NCBI GenBank assembly: GCA_002749535.1
Contig: MZZL01000136.1
Coordinates: forward strand, 208,769-272,768
DNA length: 64,000 nucleotides
Direction of reading: 5' to 3'
Source: Apophysomyces variabilis
Taxonomy: Eukaryota; Mucoromycota; Mucoromycetes; Mucorales; Mucoraceae
Shown here one piece after another: positions 24,436 through 37,364 of the stretch. The position numbers and the translations under genes are program-made. Each line of letters begins with the position of its first letter. The first letter of the stretch is position 1. The notes below the pieces were generated by a model. The model did not search any database. It had not been told where the DNA came from and saw only the letters and a program-made list of their open reading frames with translations.

Positions 24436-25287
24436 AAAGAATGTTCATGGTTAGTAAATGGAAGGATAGCTTGACATCTTTTTTACTTACCTCCGAAGAG
24501 TAATCCTGCCCAAAGGCAGGGGCCGGCCTCGCACCTGTGTCGGTGGGGGTGGCCATAGAGGCGTACGGCTTCCATGAGTGGCCGGTATAAATGTAACGCA
24601 CTACAGAGGACTTGAAGCGATGCAACACCTGGCGAGGACTTGGAAGCAGAAGATAATGAATAACACTGTGCATAAACAGAACAAATTTATTTTTCACTTA
24701 CCTAGTGAAGAATAAATTTTGCTTACTCACGCAACCAATGTGGTTCGGGACAGAGGTCATGCAGGCTAAATGATATAAAAAACGGACATCAGTCATTCTG
24801 TACATATAATCAATGCGAAGTTCATACGGGGATGTTTTTGGAGAACAGAGCCAAGGAGCAGAAAAGGTGTTGTCCCTTCGCGTTTACATTGCTCGGGTCA
24901 GTGAAACCAAAAATCACAGCCATGGATAAGAAATTCGATGGATGTCTTATGGATGACAACAATTCAGAGATAAGACATCAATTTTCCCAAGAGTAAAAAT
25001 GGACTCAGTCTGATAGAAGATCTTGAACAGAATGGAACATCTGCAGAGGACATAAACCCTCTTCGCCCCTTTCCATACGTCATTGATGCTATCATATCCG
25101 TGTCTGTCAGTTATGGGATCAGAAGCTGTAAGGGCAATCTAACCCAGTTCTGGTTCTGCCCAATTGTATTACCTTTATGTTCCACTTTTATTTTCCCTGC
25201 ATGTAGTTATGCTCTTCTTTTCTTCTATTTTATCTTAAACTTTGTCTACTAGGCAATCACAAAAGATTGGATTGCCACGGAATGAAC

Positions 25288-25588
25288 GGTTATTATCTTA
25301 TCATGGATAATGCGCCCATCCATACACCAGTCAAGGTTAAGCAGTTGGTCGAAGAAAGAGGATAAAATGTCTCTATCCTCTCTACTCTCCCTTTCTCAAC
25401 CCAATAGAAGAGTTTTGGGCCAAAGTGAAGGCTGGGGTAAGAAGGGAGCCCTTACAAATGGACGATACCTTCAAGAGCGTATTGTTCAAGCAGCGCGAAA
25501 AGTAAAGCGCTCAGACTGTCAAAGATGGATCAGACACTCTGAGAGCTTTTTGTTAGATGCAATAATAGAGAACCGCTTCTTTAAATAA
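25288..25588 (+). pseudogene. IS630/Tc1-mariner transposase C-terminal relic
   Basis: The conceptual protein shows YLIMDNAPIHTP (second catalytic Asp), a stop in the middle of the helix that follows (GAG GAT AAA region), then in shifted frames SPFLNPIEEFWAKVKAGV (catalytic Glu) and a tail DCQRWIRHSESF. Order and spacing are those of the IS630-type DDE/D domain. The stop and frameshifts show it is dead, and nothing clearly transposase-like precedes it. Confidence 0.8.
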
Positions 25589-26346
25589 ACTTGTCTTGCT
25601 GTGGTTTGAAATAGACTATCTCAGTAAATAGTGAACATGGACACGACTGTACGCAAATGACACAATGTCAGACTCGACACCCTATAGCAGACCGACCATG
25701 TTTTTCACACTCAGACGAAGACATACCAGTAAAGCCAATATGCTGAACGACGATGAAGAAGACGAGCAAGACGATACTGCAGAATAAGATTGCTTGAACA
25801 AGTGAAATCATAAACAATATCTACTAACCAATCTCTTCTTTACAATAGCAACCTCCACAAACAATCTCAATATGTTATATAATCTGAAGTTCAAAAATTC
25901 TTTGCAAATATATTCTATATCAATAAAAGGATAATTGCTTTTGAAACTTTTTACAACAATCTTTCTTGCTTAACAAAACACAGAAATGGCATTAACGTTC
26001 ATAGACCATTTAAGACAATCTTTCTTGTGCATCGACCCAAAAGATGAAAAACGCGGGTTTTTAGAGACAAGCATAGGATGAAGTACTGCATATTGTTTGA
26101 GGATATTATTTCACAATGTAACCTATGAATAGAATTGGTTGCTATTGGTTAAACACAAAGAGAAAGCACATAAACAAAAAGAAGAGTTGTTTAACTAGAA
26201 ATGTCTCAATGGCTCAGGATGGTCAGGCGTCAAAGACAAATAAAACATGAGAAAATAAAGCTACATCAAAACAGAAAATTATAGTTGCAGCTTAGGATAA
26301 CAGTGGATGATAATACAGGATAGTATTAATAGTTGTACATATCCAT

Positions 26347-27998
26347 ATGGAAACGGATGTCTATACCGACGGAGTGTCGCTGAACGGAAACATGGCGACA
26401 GATAAAGCTGTACAAGCCTCATCTTTGCCAATAGAAGTGGCCCTTTTCCTTGTTTCTTGTTATAGTGTTGCAACGATGAGTCAAAAATCATACCTTCCGC
26501 ATGCGCAGCCTATGAAATCATGTATGGACCTGTCTTACTTTGAGTTGGATACGCATGAGAGACATTGGGGAAAAACGATCAATGAGCATCCTTTTAATCA
26601 TCAAGTATAATGTCCTACAACACGCAAGAAAATAAGACGCGTCTCTCATTAGCGTCTTAGGTGGCGATCTTCTTCCCAGGTGTTTCTCCAGAATCAGTGC
26701 AATCACATATAGCTCAGGATATGGGTCATTATTACGAAATCGAGCTCTCGCTAGTTTCCTTACTCGAGAAGAACTTTTTCACCCGTTATGTACAGTCTGG
26801 TATGCCCAACTTTTGCCGTTTCCCTTAAGAAATTGACATTGAGAAAACGGATAGATACGGCTTGTTTAATTTTGCATAGCGTGGATACACATCTAGACAC
26901 GGATGATGTTGTCGTACTCGATTCGAAAGGTAATAACGAGGATCCTCATATTTCGCGCATTCGTGACTTAGTTTTCATGCTTACAGGTTCACTTACACTT
27001 TCTTTAATAAAATCGACTTATGAGATCTTTGGCATCACTGCGAAAAGACAAAGCCGACCAGACAAGACAAGGCAAAAGTACGGTACGATACGGGACTTTT
27101 TCTCTTGGAAGAAAAAGGCAGGACTAAAAATTGATGATAGTGGTGCAGATGGATCTTAAGGATCGAACAATGGCTCCGGGAAGTAAAATGTACGAACGTC
27201 TGAAATGGTGTTTTGAAAATAATATGTCAATGAAATTCAAGATGGTGGCCGCATTAACGGATAAACGTAATTTGTATATACTCATCGCGATGATGCCATT
27301 CCTTACGATGCATTTAGTGACTGGTAACACAATGGATATCCAATGGCCAGAAGGTGTTGTGGCTCGCAAGATGTCTTATGACGTTACTGTCGATTCGTTA
27401 ACAAATATTAAGGTGCCTGTGCTCAATCATCTGTTGCAATCAGAGGATAATGTTGATGAGAAGTGGATGGATGAAGCTAAGAAAGCGATTGAATGGCTTG
27501 GTCTTGTGCATCTGAAGGCAAAGAGGTAGGATAGGATGGAAAAGCTTTTATTCCCCTACGATGGCTGACCCACTTGACTGTGTTTCTTAGGATATCAGCC
27601 GCGGATGGACCAGAACCCTTTGTTTCCGTTTATCGGGTCCCAAAGCCAACAATATCTGAGGACAAAGGGACCCTTGTGCGTTGGCGTGGATTGATTCCGT
27701 TGTCGGTTGTCAATAGTATATTTGTTACACTAAGGTAACGCGAAAACAGGCTCATAGTTTGCGCGGATATTAATGAATGATCTGTAGAAAAATGATGGAA
27801 GCACAAGTGGTACAATCGTGGGTGTCATTTAGTGTTTGGGGATACAGAGATTCTCCTTTTACATGGAACGGAAAGCAGCATTACTATTTCTTGAACGGCG
27901 AAAACGATTACACATTTTTGTTACTACCACCAATTCCTGGTCGGTCCAGTCAACGAGCTATTTTATACCAGATGTTGGGTAGCCATCATATAGAATAA
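26347..27998 (+). CDS. RPP40: Ribonuclease P/MRP subunit p40 (Rpp40)
   Basis: Seven exons join in frame: 26347-26604, 26661-26799, 26855-26929, 26987-27082, 27141-27525, 27591-27734, 27788-27998, giving about 435 aa from the first ATG. The family is a protein subunit of nuclear RNase P, which trims tRNA 5' leaders. Alignable blocks in order are HPFNHQVAIFFPGVSPES, FFTRYVQS, DGVLxLS-like GSLTLSLIKSTYEIFGI, KYVVQMDLKD, WLGLVHLKAKR, PFVSVYRVPKP, and the C-terminal WGYRDSPFTW with GENDYTFLL. Human Rpp40 is 363 aa; a start at the ATG at 26512 would bring this protein close to that, so the true start is uncertain. The gene is isolated, with 5 kb of transposon debris upstream. Confidence 0.85.
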
Positions 27999-28943
27999 GC
28001 TATACAACAAAAAGAAAAAAGTCGCATGTTGCATATTATCAGTCAGCTACTTCTTTTTGTTATGTCACACACAGTCCAACGTTAATCTAAGAGAGAAACA
28101 CCCAACGTATTACTAACCTCGTACTGGAAATGACATTGGGATAGGATAATGATGAAAACTATCCAATATCCAAAAATAGCTCGAGTTACTATGGATTTTA
28201 AACAAAGTAGTCCTTTTCGCGAGTAGGGGATCTAGTATCATTTACAAACTGACATTGGAACAAACTCCCTAAATCCCCAAGAGAGCTATGACCATTAACC
28301 CTTCCATCAGTATCTCCTATAAGCATTCAACTTGATGTTGCCGGAGTTTTAAGTGTACCTGGAATACCAAAATGGAACGGCTTTTCTCGGTAGCAATAAG
28401 AAAACAACGCAAAAGTAGTGTTCATGTGTCGGATCGACCATGATATCTCAAGAATAAGGTAACACAAACGCAAGATCTTAGAGTTTATTTCAATAGACAA
28501 AAACCTATCGGATAACCTTTGCATGCCGAGCACAGTATGAATGTCTCTTAAGTGAAAAACTTCTCCTCTTCTGTTTCTTTATTCAACATGGGCTCTATGC
28601 ATCGGTCCGCACGGTAAAAGAGGGAAAGCTCAAGCGAATACTTACTCTCTTATTCGGCGAAAAGACACAGAAGGAAACCCCTTTCCGTTCTCCTTCTCTG
28701 CATTCATTCTTTTACGACGACATTGTTCTAATTTTTGGACGCTCCATAGAACAAGTCTAGCCTCTGTCTTCCTTGTCTTCATCTTCAAGTAATATCTGTC
28801 CATGGCTTGAATTAAAATCTCTTTCATCCGTCTATAAAGTCGATCCTTGTTCAAACAAACGCAAAAATCTTCATACAGGCCAAAGACAAAAAGAGACAAG
28901 CCCTTTTCGCCTCTCTTCGTATAGCACCTCCATTTAGACTAGC
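27999..28943. other. Intergenic; no gene seen
   Basis: AT-rich. A minus-strand frame at 28642-28899 is open and Arg/Lys-rich but lacks an ATG start and any motif I know. The region probably holds the RPP40 3' end and the promoter of the next gene. Confidence 0.5.
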
Positions 28944-29773
28944 ATGCATTGCTTCTTGACTTTGTCTACTCTCTTTGCAGTGATCGTCGCTGTCAAAGCA
29001 GCTTGTGACTGTAATGGCTCCGTAGCCAGTTGTTCACAGGCCTGTGGTAAGTTCAGATTTACCTTTTCCTTCCCGTTGCATTTCATTGATTAGTCATCTT
29101 TTTCTTTGCAAAACCATGAATAGAAGAGCAGGCCTCGCATTCTTGTATAGCCAAGTGTCATTCTAAGGCAGGAAACAAGAAAGGCTGTTCAAAAACCTGT
29201 TTCAATACGCTGTCAACAAACACAGCGCCTTCTATGACTTCCCAAGATATCCTTTCCATGGAAACACCGTCCGTCATTTTGGTCACTGCTTCCGAGAAAG
29301 AAGCCACCAATGCTTTAACAGAAAGCAGCAGCAGTATCAGCAACATGTTCACAATGATGCCAGCGTCCCCTAAAACCTATTCTTTTTCGTCCTCCCCTCC
29401 CTTGATTATTGCTAATGCTGCAACTGCTAGTACCACTACTGCTACTACACAATTCCTGTTTCCTACGATTGTCAGTTCGTCTACGGCACCTATGGTTAGC
29501 AGCAATGGTAGGATCAAAATAAAAAAAAAAAAGAAAAAACAACTATCCTGACGAAAACAAAGATTCTAAAGGATAATTCGTTTAGATACCGCCTTGGTAA
29601 CAGGGAGCACCACCAGCGTAATAAGTTCAAGTGCTTTGACGTTTAGCATATCTTCGATCCGTCCAACAGAGTCCATGTCTGGTATTCCTTCAAGCAATGA
29701 GTCTATCCACACCGTCCGAACATCTTGTCTTCTGGCTCTCTTTGCCCTTGCGGCTACCATTCTGTTAATCTAA
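28944..29773 (+). CDS. Small GPI-anchored cell-surface protein with paired CX3C cysteines
   Basis: Three exons (28944-29046, 29124-29507, 29586-29773) give 224 aa. The start begins MHCFLTLSTLFAVIVAVKA, a signal peptide. The next 45 residues hold eight cysteines as CxC, then three CX3C pairs (CSQAC, CIAKC, CSKTC). A Ser/Thr-rich stalk of about 130 residues follows. The C-terminus is hydrophobic (TSCLLALFALAATILLI), as in a GPI-anchor signal, after a small-residue stretch (PSSNES) that could hold the attachment site. No known family is recognised. It probably sits on the plasma membrane or wall with the cysteine domain exposed. The gene converges on the cytidylyltransferase gene, with 151 bp between stops. 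Confidence 0.75.
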
Positions 29774-29924
29774 ACCATATCAGTAGAAATAGGACAAAGG
29801 ACGATAGTACGCTCTTTTATCTTCGATATTCCGTAGAAATATAATCGGACACTTATTTAGCCAATGATACAGTAAATAGTGCTTGCATTTAGCTTTTGTG
29901 TTTTTTATTTTGTTTTGAAGCTTG

Positions 29925-31649
<1,725 letters not shown>

Positions 31650-32765
31650 GGGAAAAGGTTCAAATGGTTGTCAAAAAGGAAAAGGCGGGGCGCTGCTGAC
31701 TTTTCATTTTGATGCTTTCCTGACGAACAATTTCAGGTACAGCACAAGATGGGAAATAATGGACTTTTATGATAAACCGCATGATACTTGATGCATCTGC
31801 CCTTTATATTAACTGGGATCTAGTATAATCTATTCAAAGAGAGGGTCAACCGCATTTACCACTATATATAACTAGCTCTTTCGTTCTTTAATTCCAGGAT
31901 ATTGATTTGAATGGACAGAATGCTGTGACAAATATTTTTTTATTTGACAGAATCACTACTGCTTAAAACAAAGCATTTGCGAGATAGAGACAGCTTAACG
32001 TAAGAGGGCCACGCACAACGTTTGGTTTGTAGTACCGTCGTCTCCTGGCTTGGTTTCTGCAAAGGCCAAAGTCGATCCTGAAGTTTAGTTGATCAAGGTA
32101 TGAGACAACGCCATCAGAAGAAGTGGCTGCAACGTGTTTATTTGCCAACTTCAAGGAAATGTTCTCGCTGAATAATGAGATACTGGGCACTAATAGTGGA
32201 TTGAAATCTTGCAATTTGCAGTTTTATCTCTTCAATGTTATTCAGATCACGCAATGGGATCGCATGGCAGCTCAACAATACTAGAATATTAAAGGTATTG
32301 TTGTAAAAACCGGGACCTCTCACTATAGACTGGAACTTATGTACTGTTAATTTCCTTCGATGGTCTTGCCTTTGCAAGTGTGGGCGGTTGTTGCAAGAGT
32401 TGGAATCGCAAACTCTGCTTGTTGAATTAAAGATTCGTTATTTGAACATACACTTTCTTTTTGGCTCACAATAGGACCATAAATTCTACTTGCCTTATTA
32501 TTGATAAATGATTATCACTTAAAAGATTGTTCGTTTAACCATGAGTAGAGAAAAAGGAAAACAATGCTTACGGGCCAAATAAAATTAAAAAAAAACTTCA
32601 GGGAGAGATGAAGAGAAAAAAGAGAACTGTGATGGGAATTTGTTTTGCTTAGCAGCTTTTTCATACTGTCAAGCCAGTCATGATATAGATTCTAATTGAC
32701 TCTGCCATCGACATTTAACTCTGTTCTCCTCTGGGCTTAATCCTACCAATCCTCTTCATTACGTC
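31650..32765. other. Intergenic; no gene seen
   Basis: AT-rich, with short unsupported frames on the minus strand (31963-32377). It holds the promoter of the cytidylyltransferase and possibly the left end of the Fanzor/IS630 element. I looked for inverted copies of the GTGAA array seen at 35.2 kb and found none. Confidence 0.5.
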
Positions 32766-33905
32766 TTGTCATCCGTCTGTGACCTGTCTTATCCATATAC
32801 TGCCATTGTCCTACAAGAAAAGCTCAAGCAAGCTCGACGGGACCGTTACGTCCTTAACAAAGCGATGAGAGAAGTAAGCAAAAAAGGGAACGGCAAAGAG
32901 AAAAGCAGCGCTTCGACAAGTCGCTCCCGAAAACGAAAGCGTAAAAGGCAAAAGCGCAATAGCCAAGCAGCGTCATCCGCCAAAGCAAAGATCACTGAAG
33001 GGAATATGCCACAGGTAAGTACACTTTAATCTGAAGAGATTATGAAAGATTGATAACTATTTTAGATGCTGTCTCTCGTGAAGCCACTTTTTGAGAAGCA
33101 TTCGATCCCTGTTTGCGGCGTTGATCCCGGTATCCGGACCACCGGTGTGTCAACAAGTACGACATCTGCATGGATGATACAACGGATACGGAACTTTACC
33201 AGTAACACAACGACAGAGCTACGGCACGATATTTACAATACCTGGAGTCTCCGAGCATCAGCTGTCAACCATCACTCGCGCTCGAGCAGACATCGTCTGC
33301 GCAGAGAACGAGCCAAGAATGCTGAGAAAGAGGGGACCGAAGCTGAGAACAGGAGAATTGAACGTGAAAAGCGTACTTGAGAGGTGTTTACCCAGAAAGC
33401 ATACCACAAGTATGCTGACATCGAACGTATGCACTTCCCCCCAGACATGATTTTTCAAAAAGCTGTTCATTTTTACGGCCATTGGCAGCCCACCAATTCT
33501 CGCATTCGAGGACATGCTCGCAGGGGACTCAAACGGTTACGTGGAGTACAACGACGAAAAGGCTTGGTAGTTATTGTGAACGAATACAACACTAGTAAGA
33601 CCTGCCACTGGTGTCTCAAGCCTCTACAGTTACAGAAATACCGAGGGAAGGACGGCAAGGTCAGGAAGTGTAATGGAGCTGTCTGCTGCGTGAACCCCAA
33701 CTGTGCTACCGTCGTCAACGGCTGTAGCACTATGAACCGGGATGGCAATGCGTCGAAGAACATTGCACTCAAAGGTGTATCCATGATTGTCTCAAGCGAT
33801 GGAAGTCCAATCCCGGTGTTCAGCTCTCAATACTCAAGCAATTACAAGCTTGCACAACAATTTGCTAGTCAACCAACCCCGGTTCGACTTCTGCATGGCC
33901 CGTGA
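32766..33905 (+). pseudogene. Fanzor RNA-guided nuclease, C-terminal half with one in-frame stop
   Basis: The frame at 32766-33015 is highly basic (runs such as RKRKRKRQKRN) and joins by an intron (33016-33065) to a frame from 33066. That frame holds RuvC-I CGVDPGIRTTGVS, and after one in-frame TGA (33378-33380) it continues to NEYNTSKTCHWC, CVNPNC and RuvC-III MNRDGNASKNI, ending at 33905. All three RuvC acidic residues and both zinc-ribbon pairs are kept. The TnpB-like N-terminal half (wedge and REC) is missing, and no ATG opens the first exon. It lacks recognisable extra domains. It lies 172 bp upstream of an intact IS630-type transposase in the same orientation. It is not a simple copy of the 5.5-kb Fanzor: the motif residues differ widely. 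Confidence 0.85.
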
Positions 33906-34077
33906 AGGGCAATTACCTAGTAAGTACAAGCATTGCTCTATATCGGTGACTGATTTTTTGTAGATACTGTGAAGGTACAGTGCCTGCTACAAACTTTACT
34001 ACCTCTTTATTTGTGATTTATCAATTATTGCTTAAACTCTTTACTACCTTATATCTACCAAACACTTATTACCTAAC

Positions 34078-35228
34078 ATGAGTAACCCTACAGTAATGGA
34101 ACCATCTGCTATCCCTGTTGCTCACCAAGACCGCCCCTCTCGCAAGACATATACTCAATACACTCAGGTACAGAGAACTCTTGCAGTAACTAGCTATTTG
34201 ACAGAGAATCTAACCATCACAGAAGCTGCAAGAAGAGCAGGTAAAAGAGTTCCCGACCATCCATGCATACATTAACGGTCTCTGATGGACAAATTGTAGG
34301 AATGACTCGGTCCTCCCTAAGTAAGATCTTGAAGAAGCACGAAGAGGATGAGCATCATCGTATCCCACAGGCCAATCAGAGAGGGCGTCCGAAAGCACAA
34401 AAGCTTAGTCAGGAACATACAGAGTTCTTGATCACTTATCTCGAGGATAAGCCAGCTATCATTTTGGCGCAGATCAAGGCGGACCTGTGCAGTGCTTTTC
34501 CCGGACTCGAGGTGTCCATTACAACGCTTGCTCAACACATAGTAAAGAAATGCAGCATCACGATGAAGAAGGCTGAACCATACCGAGAGCGTCGTGATTC
34601 TGAACAGGTCAGGATCAAGAGAAAAGAGGTAGTCAGCCGTTGGATCAATGATCCAAATTTCGACTACCACACAAACTGCGTGTTCATCGATGAGTCGGGA
34701 TTCAACTTCCATCTTAGAAGGACGTTTGCAAGGTCCAAGCGAGGTCAACCTGCTCGAATCGTCATACCAACTGAGCGAGGACGCAATCTGACAATCTTTG
34801 CAGCCATCTCTCATATGGGGCTTATGGACCTGTCAATCAAGGTGTCTCGGGGTGGAACGAAATGGCAAGAATTCACTGCATATCTGCACAAGGTGATGGA
34901 TGTTCTTGACCAGGAGGGCTGCCAAGGTTGGAATCTCGTATTCGACAACGCCCCGATCCATATGAACTCAGCAATTGATGAGGAGATCCAGCAACGTGGC
35001 TATCGCTTTCAACGACTGCCTCCCTGGTCACCGTTTCTGAATCCCATCGAGGAATTCTTTTCGAAGCTGAAGTTGATGGTGAGAAGGGAGCCACTGGATC
35101 AGCGAGAATATCTTCCTGACCGTATCGCTGAAGGTGGGAGGCACATCACCCAACAAGATATCCATGGTTGGATCAATCATTCCGTCTCCTTTTTTGTTCC
35201 TTGTCTCAATGAACAACGCGGACTTTAG
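34078..35228 (+). CDS. IS630/Tc1-mariner-type DDE transposase, apparently intact
   Basis: Two exons (34078-34240 and 34300-35228, intron 59 bp) give 363 aa without stops. It cuts and joins transposon ends in the nucleus. The N-terminus has a helix-turn-helix region (LTITEAARRAGMTRSSLSKI) and then a GRP linker (QRGRPK), typical of the family. The catalytic domain has FIDESGFN (Asp 1), VFDNAPIH (Asp 2) and SPFLNPIEEFFSK (Glu). The insert between them is about 90 residues. The frame is open end to end, so this may be a live or recently live element. The upstream neighbour is the second Fanzor, and a periodic GTGAA array begins 5 bp after the stop. Confidence 0.92.
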
Positions 35229-35232
35229 CTGA

Positions 35233-35369
35233 AGTGAATAATAAAGATGTCCTTCGTGAAAAATTTATTGGGTGGACGTGAACAATTTTTTGGTTGCGCG
35301 TGAAAGTTGTCGGACGCGGCGTGAATTTATTTTTGTGCTCATTGTGAAATTAATCTGTGACTTCGTGAA
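35233..35369 (+). repeat. Seven-unit GTGAA array, about 22-bp period
   Basis: NGTGAA starts at 35233, 35255, 35277, 35299, 35320, 35343 and 35364, giving steps of 22, 22, 22, 21, 23 and 21 bp. Five of seven begin with C (CGTGAA). The bases between are T- and G-rich but otherwise different. Two helical turns per step puts every site on one DNA face. It starts 5 bp after the transposase stop. A transposase-binding subterminal array is the simplest reading; it is not a CRISPR array because spacer and repeat do not alternate. Confidence 0.8.
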
Positions 35370-36210
35370 TTAGCAACGAAAAATCCAGTACTACGTCGTT
35401 AACAATTTCGAGTGATTATCTCATGACAAAGGTATCAGACGGGATTCAGATGTCCTTGCTGCACCTGGGTCAGTTGTCTCGATAAAACAAACATTATCCT
35501 CGTATTCATTCTATGCCGATATTGTGCATCAAGAAGAGACACATTCTTGGAAGACATGTAAAGCGGTGTAACCAGAGGTATAAAAGAAGTGTTGTAGTAT
35601 AGAATCGATCTAATAGCGCAAGGAAAAGCAATGCAACCTTGTGCAGAAAGGTATGTCGCGACGTTACGGAGCCCTAGTAGCATTGATCAATTCAAACTAT
35701 GCTTTAGGCCAAAACCTAAATAAGATGAGAAGCCCTGCTTATAGCGACCCATCTTTTGTCGACACCAAACCTTCGAATTTAGTAACTTTGAAGGCACAAA
35801 TCTCTTTATTTACTTCAACTTAATGTGCTTCCATCATTTTTGATTGGTGGCGACATTGCTTGTTGGAAGCACTGTACACGTATATTAAAAAGGTTTTTAT
35901 CCCACAAGTGATTTGTTACCTGCACCCCAACACAGCCCGTTGTCATTGGTCGTTGTATCTCGAAAATCACATACATCAAGGTCAACATCTCACAATCGCA
36001 CTACAAGTCCAAATTCTTTCTTGCTATCAGAACGCATGAGGGGAACAAAGTCAATGCATGCACAAGTAAATAAAGGAAACTTGATCGTATCGTGAGGGTT
36101 AGCTGCATGACGGCGGTAATCTAAAACTCTCGTTCGGCGTGATTCGCCTTACTCTTTTCTGCACCCAATACTTTGTCTTTCTTAACTTACTGCTTATTGA
36201 ATGTTATTTT

Positions 36211-36290
36211 ACGCTACTCTTAATAAATTTTGCGTCCATGGAAAGGTCAGGTATGCATGAACATAAAACCATTCGATACAGGCGCAAGCC
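36211..36290. mobile_element. Deleted MITE copy, same family as 24279-24435
   Basis: The left end (TTTTACGCTACTCTTAATAA, then TTTTGCGTCCATGG) matches the left terminal repeat at 24.28 kb. The following 30 bases (ATTCGATACAGGCGCAAG) resemble that element's right end. The middle seems deleted, so the unit is about 80 bp. Homology is clear for the left end and weaker for the right. Confidence 0.5.
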
Positions 36291-36744
36291 AATGTTCAGG
36301 AACCTGTACTTACACGAAAGGCATGTCCAACTTGTTCTAAATGGATTGTTTCGGTCCAAATATAATAGCATGCTTAATGGACTAGCCCGAATCCCCTAAA
36401 TAACAAATAATGAGTTTTGTTAAGGTCACGGCTGTTTCCATATGCCATATCACCATCCGCCTCTACTCTATCCGTTCGTTCTTTTTTGGAATGAGCTGGC
36501 TACAGTAGCCACGTGCTACGAAGGGCGCAGCATATGGGAACTGACAAATTTGTATGTTTTTTTATTTCAAGTCGGTGAATGCTGCGCCATATTGATGGGT
36601 CCGCTCTGACCATGCCACAAAATACAAACTTAGCAATGCTGGGTTTGACAGAATACAAAGGACAGCAAACGACAAACTTTTCATTCAGCTATTTGTCTCA
36701 CAACCAAGAAAACAACAAAATGAAGTTAAGCAACGGATAAATCC

Positions 36745-36762
36745 GATCTATTTAAATAGATC
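36745..36762. other. Perfect 18-bp palindrome
   Basis: GATCTATTTAAATAGATC reads the same on both strands and is flanked by CCGAT-like / ATCGG arms. It could be a regulator site or a chance palindrome; it lies within 200 bp of the 3' end of the small secreted gene on the minus strand. Confidence 0.35.
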
Positions 36763-36935
36763 TATCGGAGAATAGGTCGCGACTGTGTATGAGACAATCT
36801 GGCTATTTTTTTGGCCATTGAAAATGCGTCTTTTTTTCCCACTGTGTGCGTGTTTAAATCTTATGTATAGACGTACTGTATACATTATTCCTTTTATTGG
36901 TCATTGTCCGATCATTGAAAATAGAATACCCTTAG

Positions 36936-37364
36936 CTATTCCAAGAGTTTGAAGCTGTCAGAGTCCACATAGCCGCTCTTGGGAGAGTCCCAGTGGGCAC
37001 GCACACGGAAGGCGATATTCGCCTGCTTCTTGATTAGCCATTTCTTCTTGATCGTTGTCTTGAAGCCTTTTTCTGCCAAATCCTTAGCATGAATGGATCC
37101 CAAATGCTCGTTCAACTGAGGATAGCGGATGCTCTTCTGGATGTAGAGATCAATCTTGGGGTTTTTCTTCTTGAAATCTTCGTTTTTAATATCGGCTTTG
37201 ACATGGAGTTCATCGCCAACTTTGTAGGTTCCAGAGGTAGGTTGGGTTAACACCAGAATATCCCTGGCAGGAGGGGGAGGAGGACGAGCAAGGACCAAGG
37301 CGGGCAGGACAGTTAGACTGCACAGTGCAAGAAGCACTAACGTAAAGATGGATCGCATTTGCAT
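36936..37364 (-). CDS. Small secreted protein, single Ig-like/KRE9-KNH-like domain (tentative)
   Basis: One exon, 142 aa. The start begins MQMRSIFTLVLLALCSLTVLP, a signal peptide with a hydrophobic core. The mature part starts with a proline run (RPPPPP), then ILVLTQPTSGTYKVGDELHV, which resembles the first strands of the Kre9/Knh-type Ig-like domain of GPI wall proteins, then many Lys residues, ending with DSDSFKLLE. No GPI signal is visible. A TATAAA (rc, 37433-37438) lies about 70 bp upstream of the ATG. The Kre9/Knh link is an impression from strand pattern only; an unknown secreted effector-like or cell-wall protein is as likely. Confidence 0.65.
   Translation of the reverse strand: MQMRSIFTLVLLALCSLTVLPALVLARPPPPPARDILVLTQPTSGTYKVGDELHVKADIKNEDFKKKNPKIDLYIQKSIRYPQLNEHLGSIHAKDLAEKGFKTTIKKKWLIKKQANIAFRVRAHWDSPKSGYVDSDSFKLLE

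Larger units (their letters stand above)
21301..26346. other. Gene-poor 5-kb stretch with transposon debris
   Basis: No intact gene found. It contains the GC-rich island (22905-23130), a MITE (24279-24435) and an IS630 transposase relic (25288-25588), listed separately. Open frames at 22391-22618 and on the minus strand at 23831-24700 are short and unrecognised. The remainder is AT-rich. Confidence 0.6.
35370..36935. other. Intergenic; MITE fragment and a short palindrome
   Basis: No supported gene. It includes the short MITE copy at 36211-36290 and an 18-bp palindrome at 36745-36762. The frame at 36139-36399 overlaps the MITE fragment and is not a gene. Confidence 0.55.

Noticed and set aside
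28642..28899. Lys/Arg-rich minus-strand gene
   Set aside because: No ATG at the frame start, no motif, and no splice partners found.
35233..35369. Spaced repeats as a CRISPR array
   Set aside because: The repeated word is only five to six bases, there is no repeat-spacer alternation of CRISPR length, and the host is a eukaryote.
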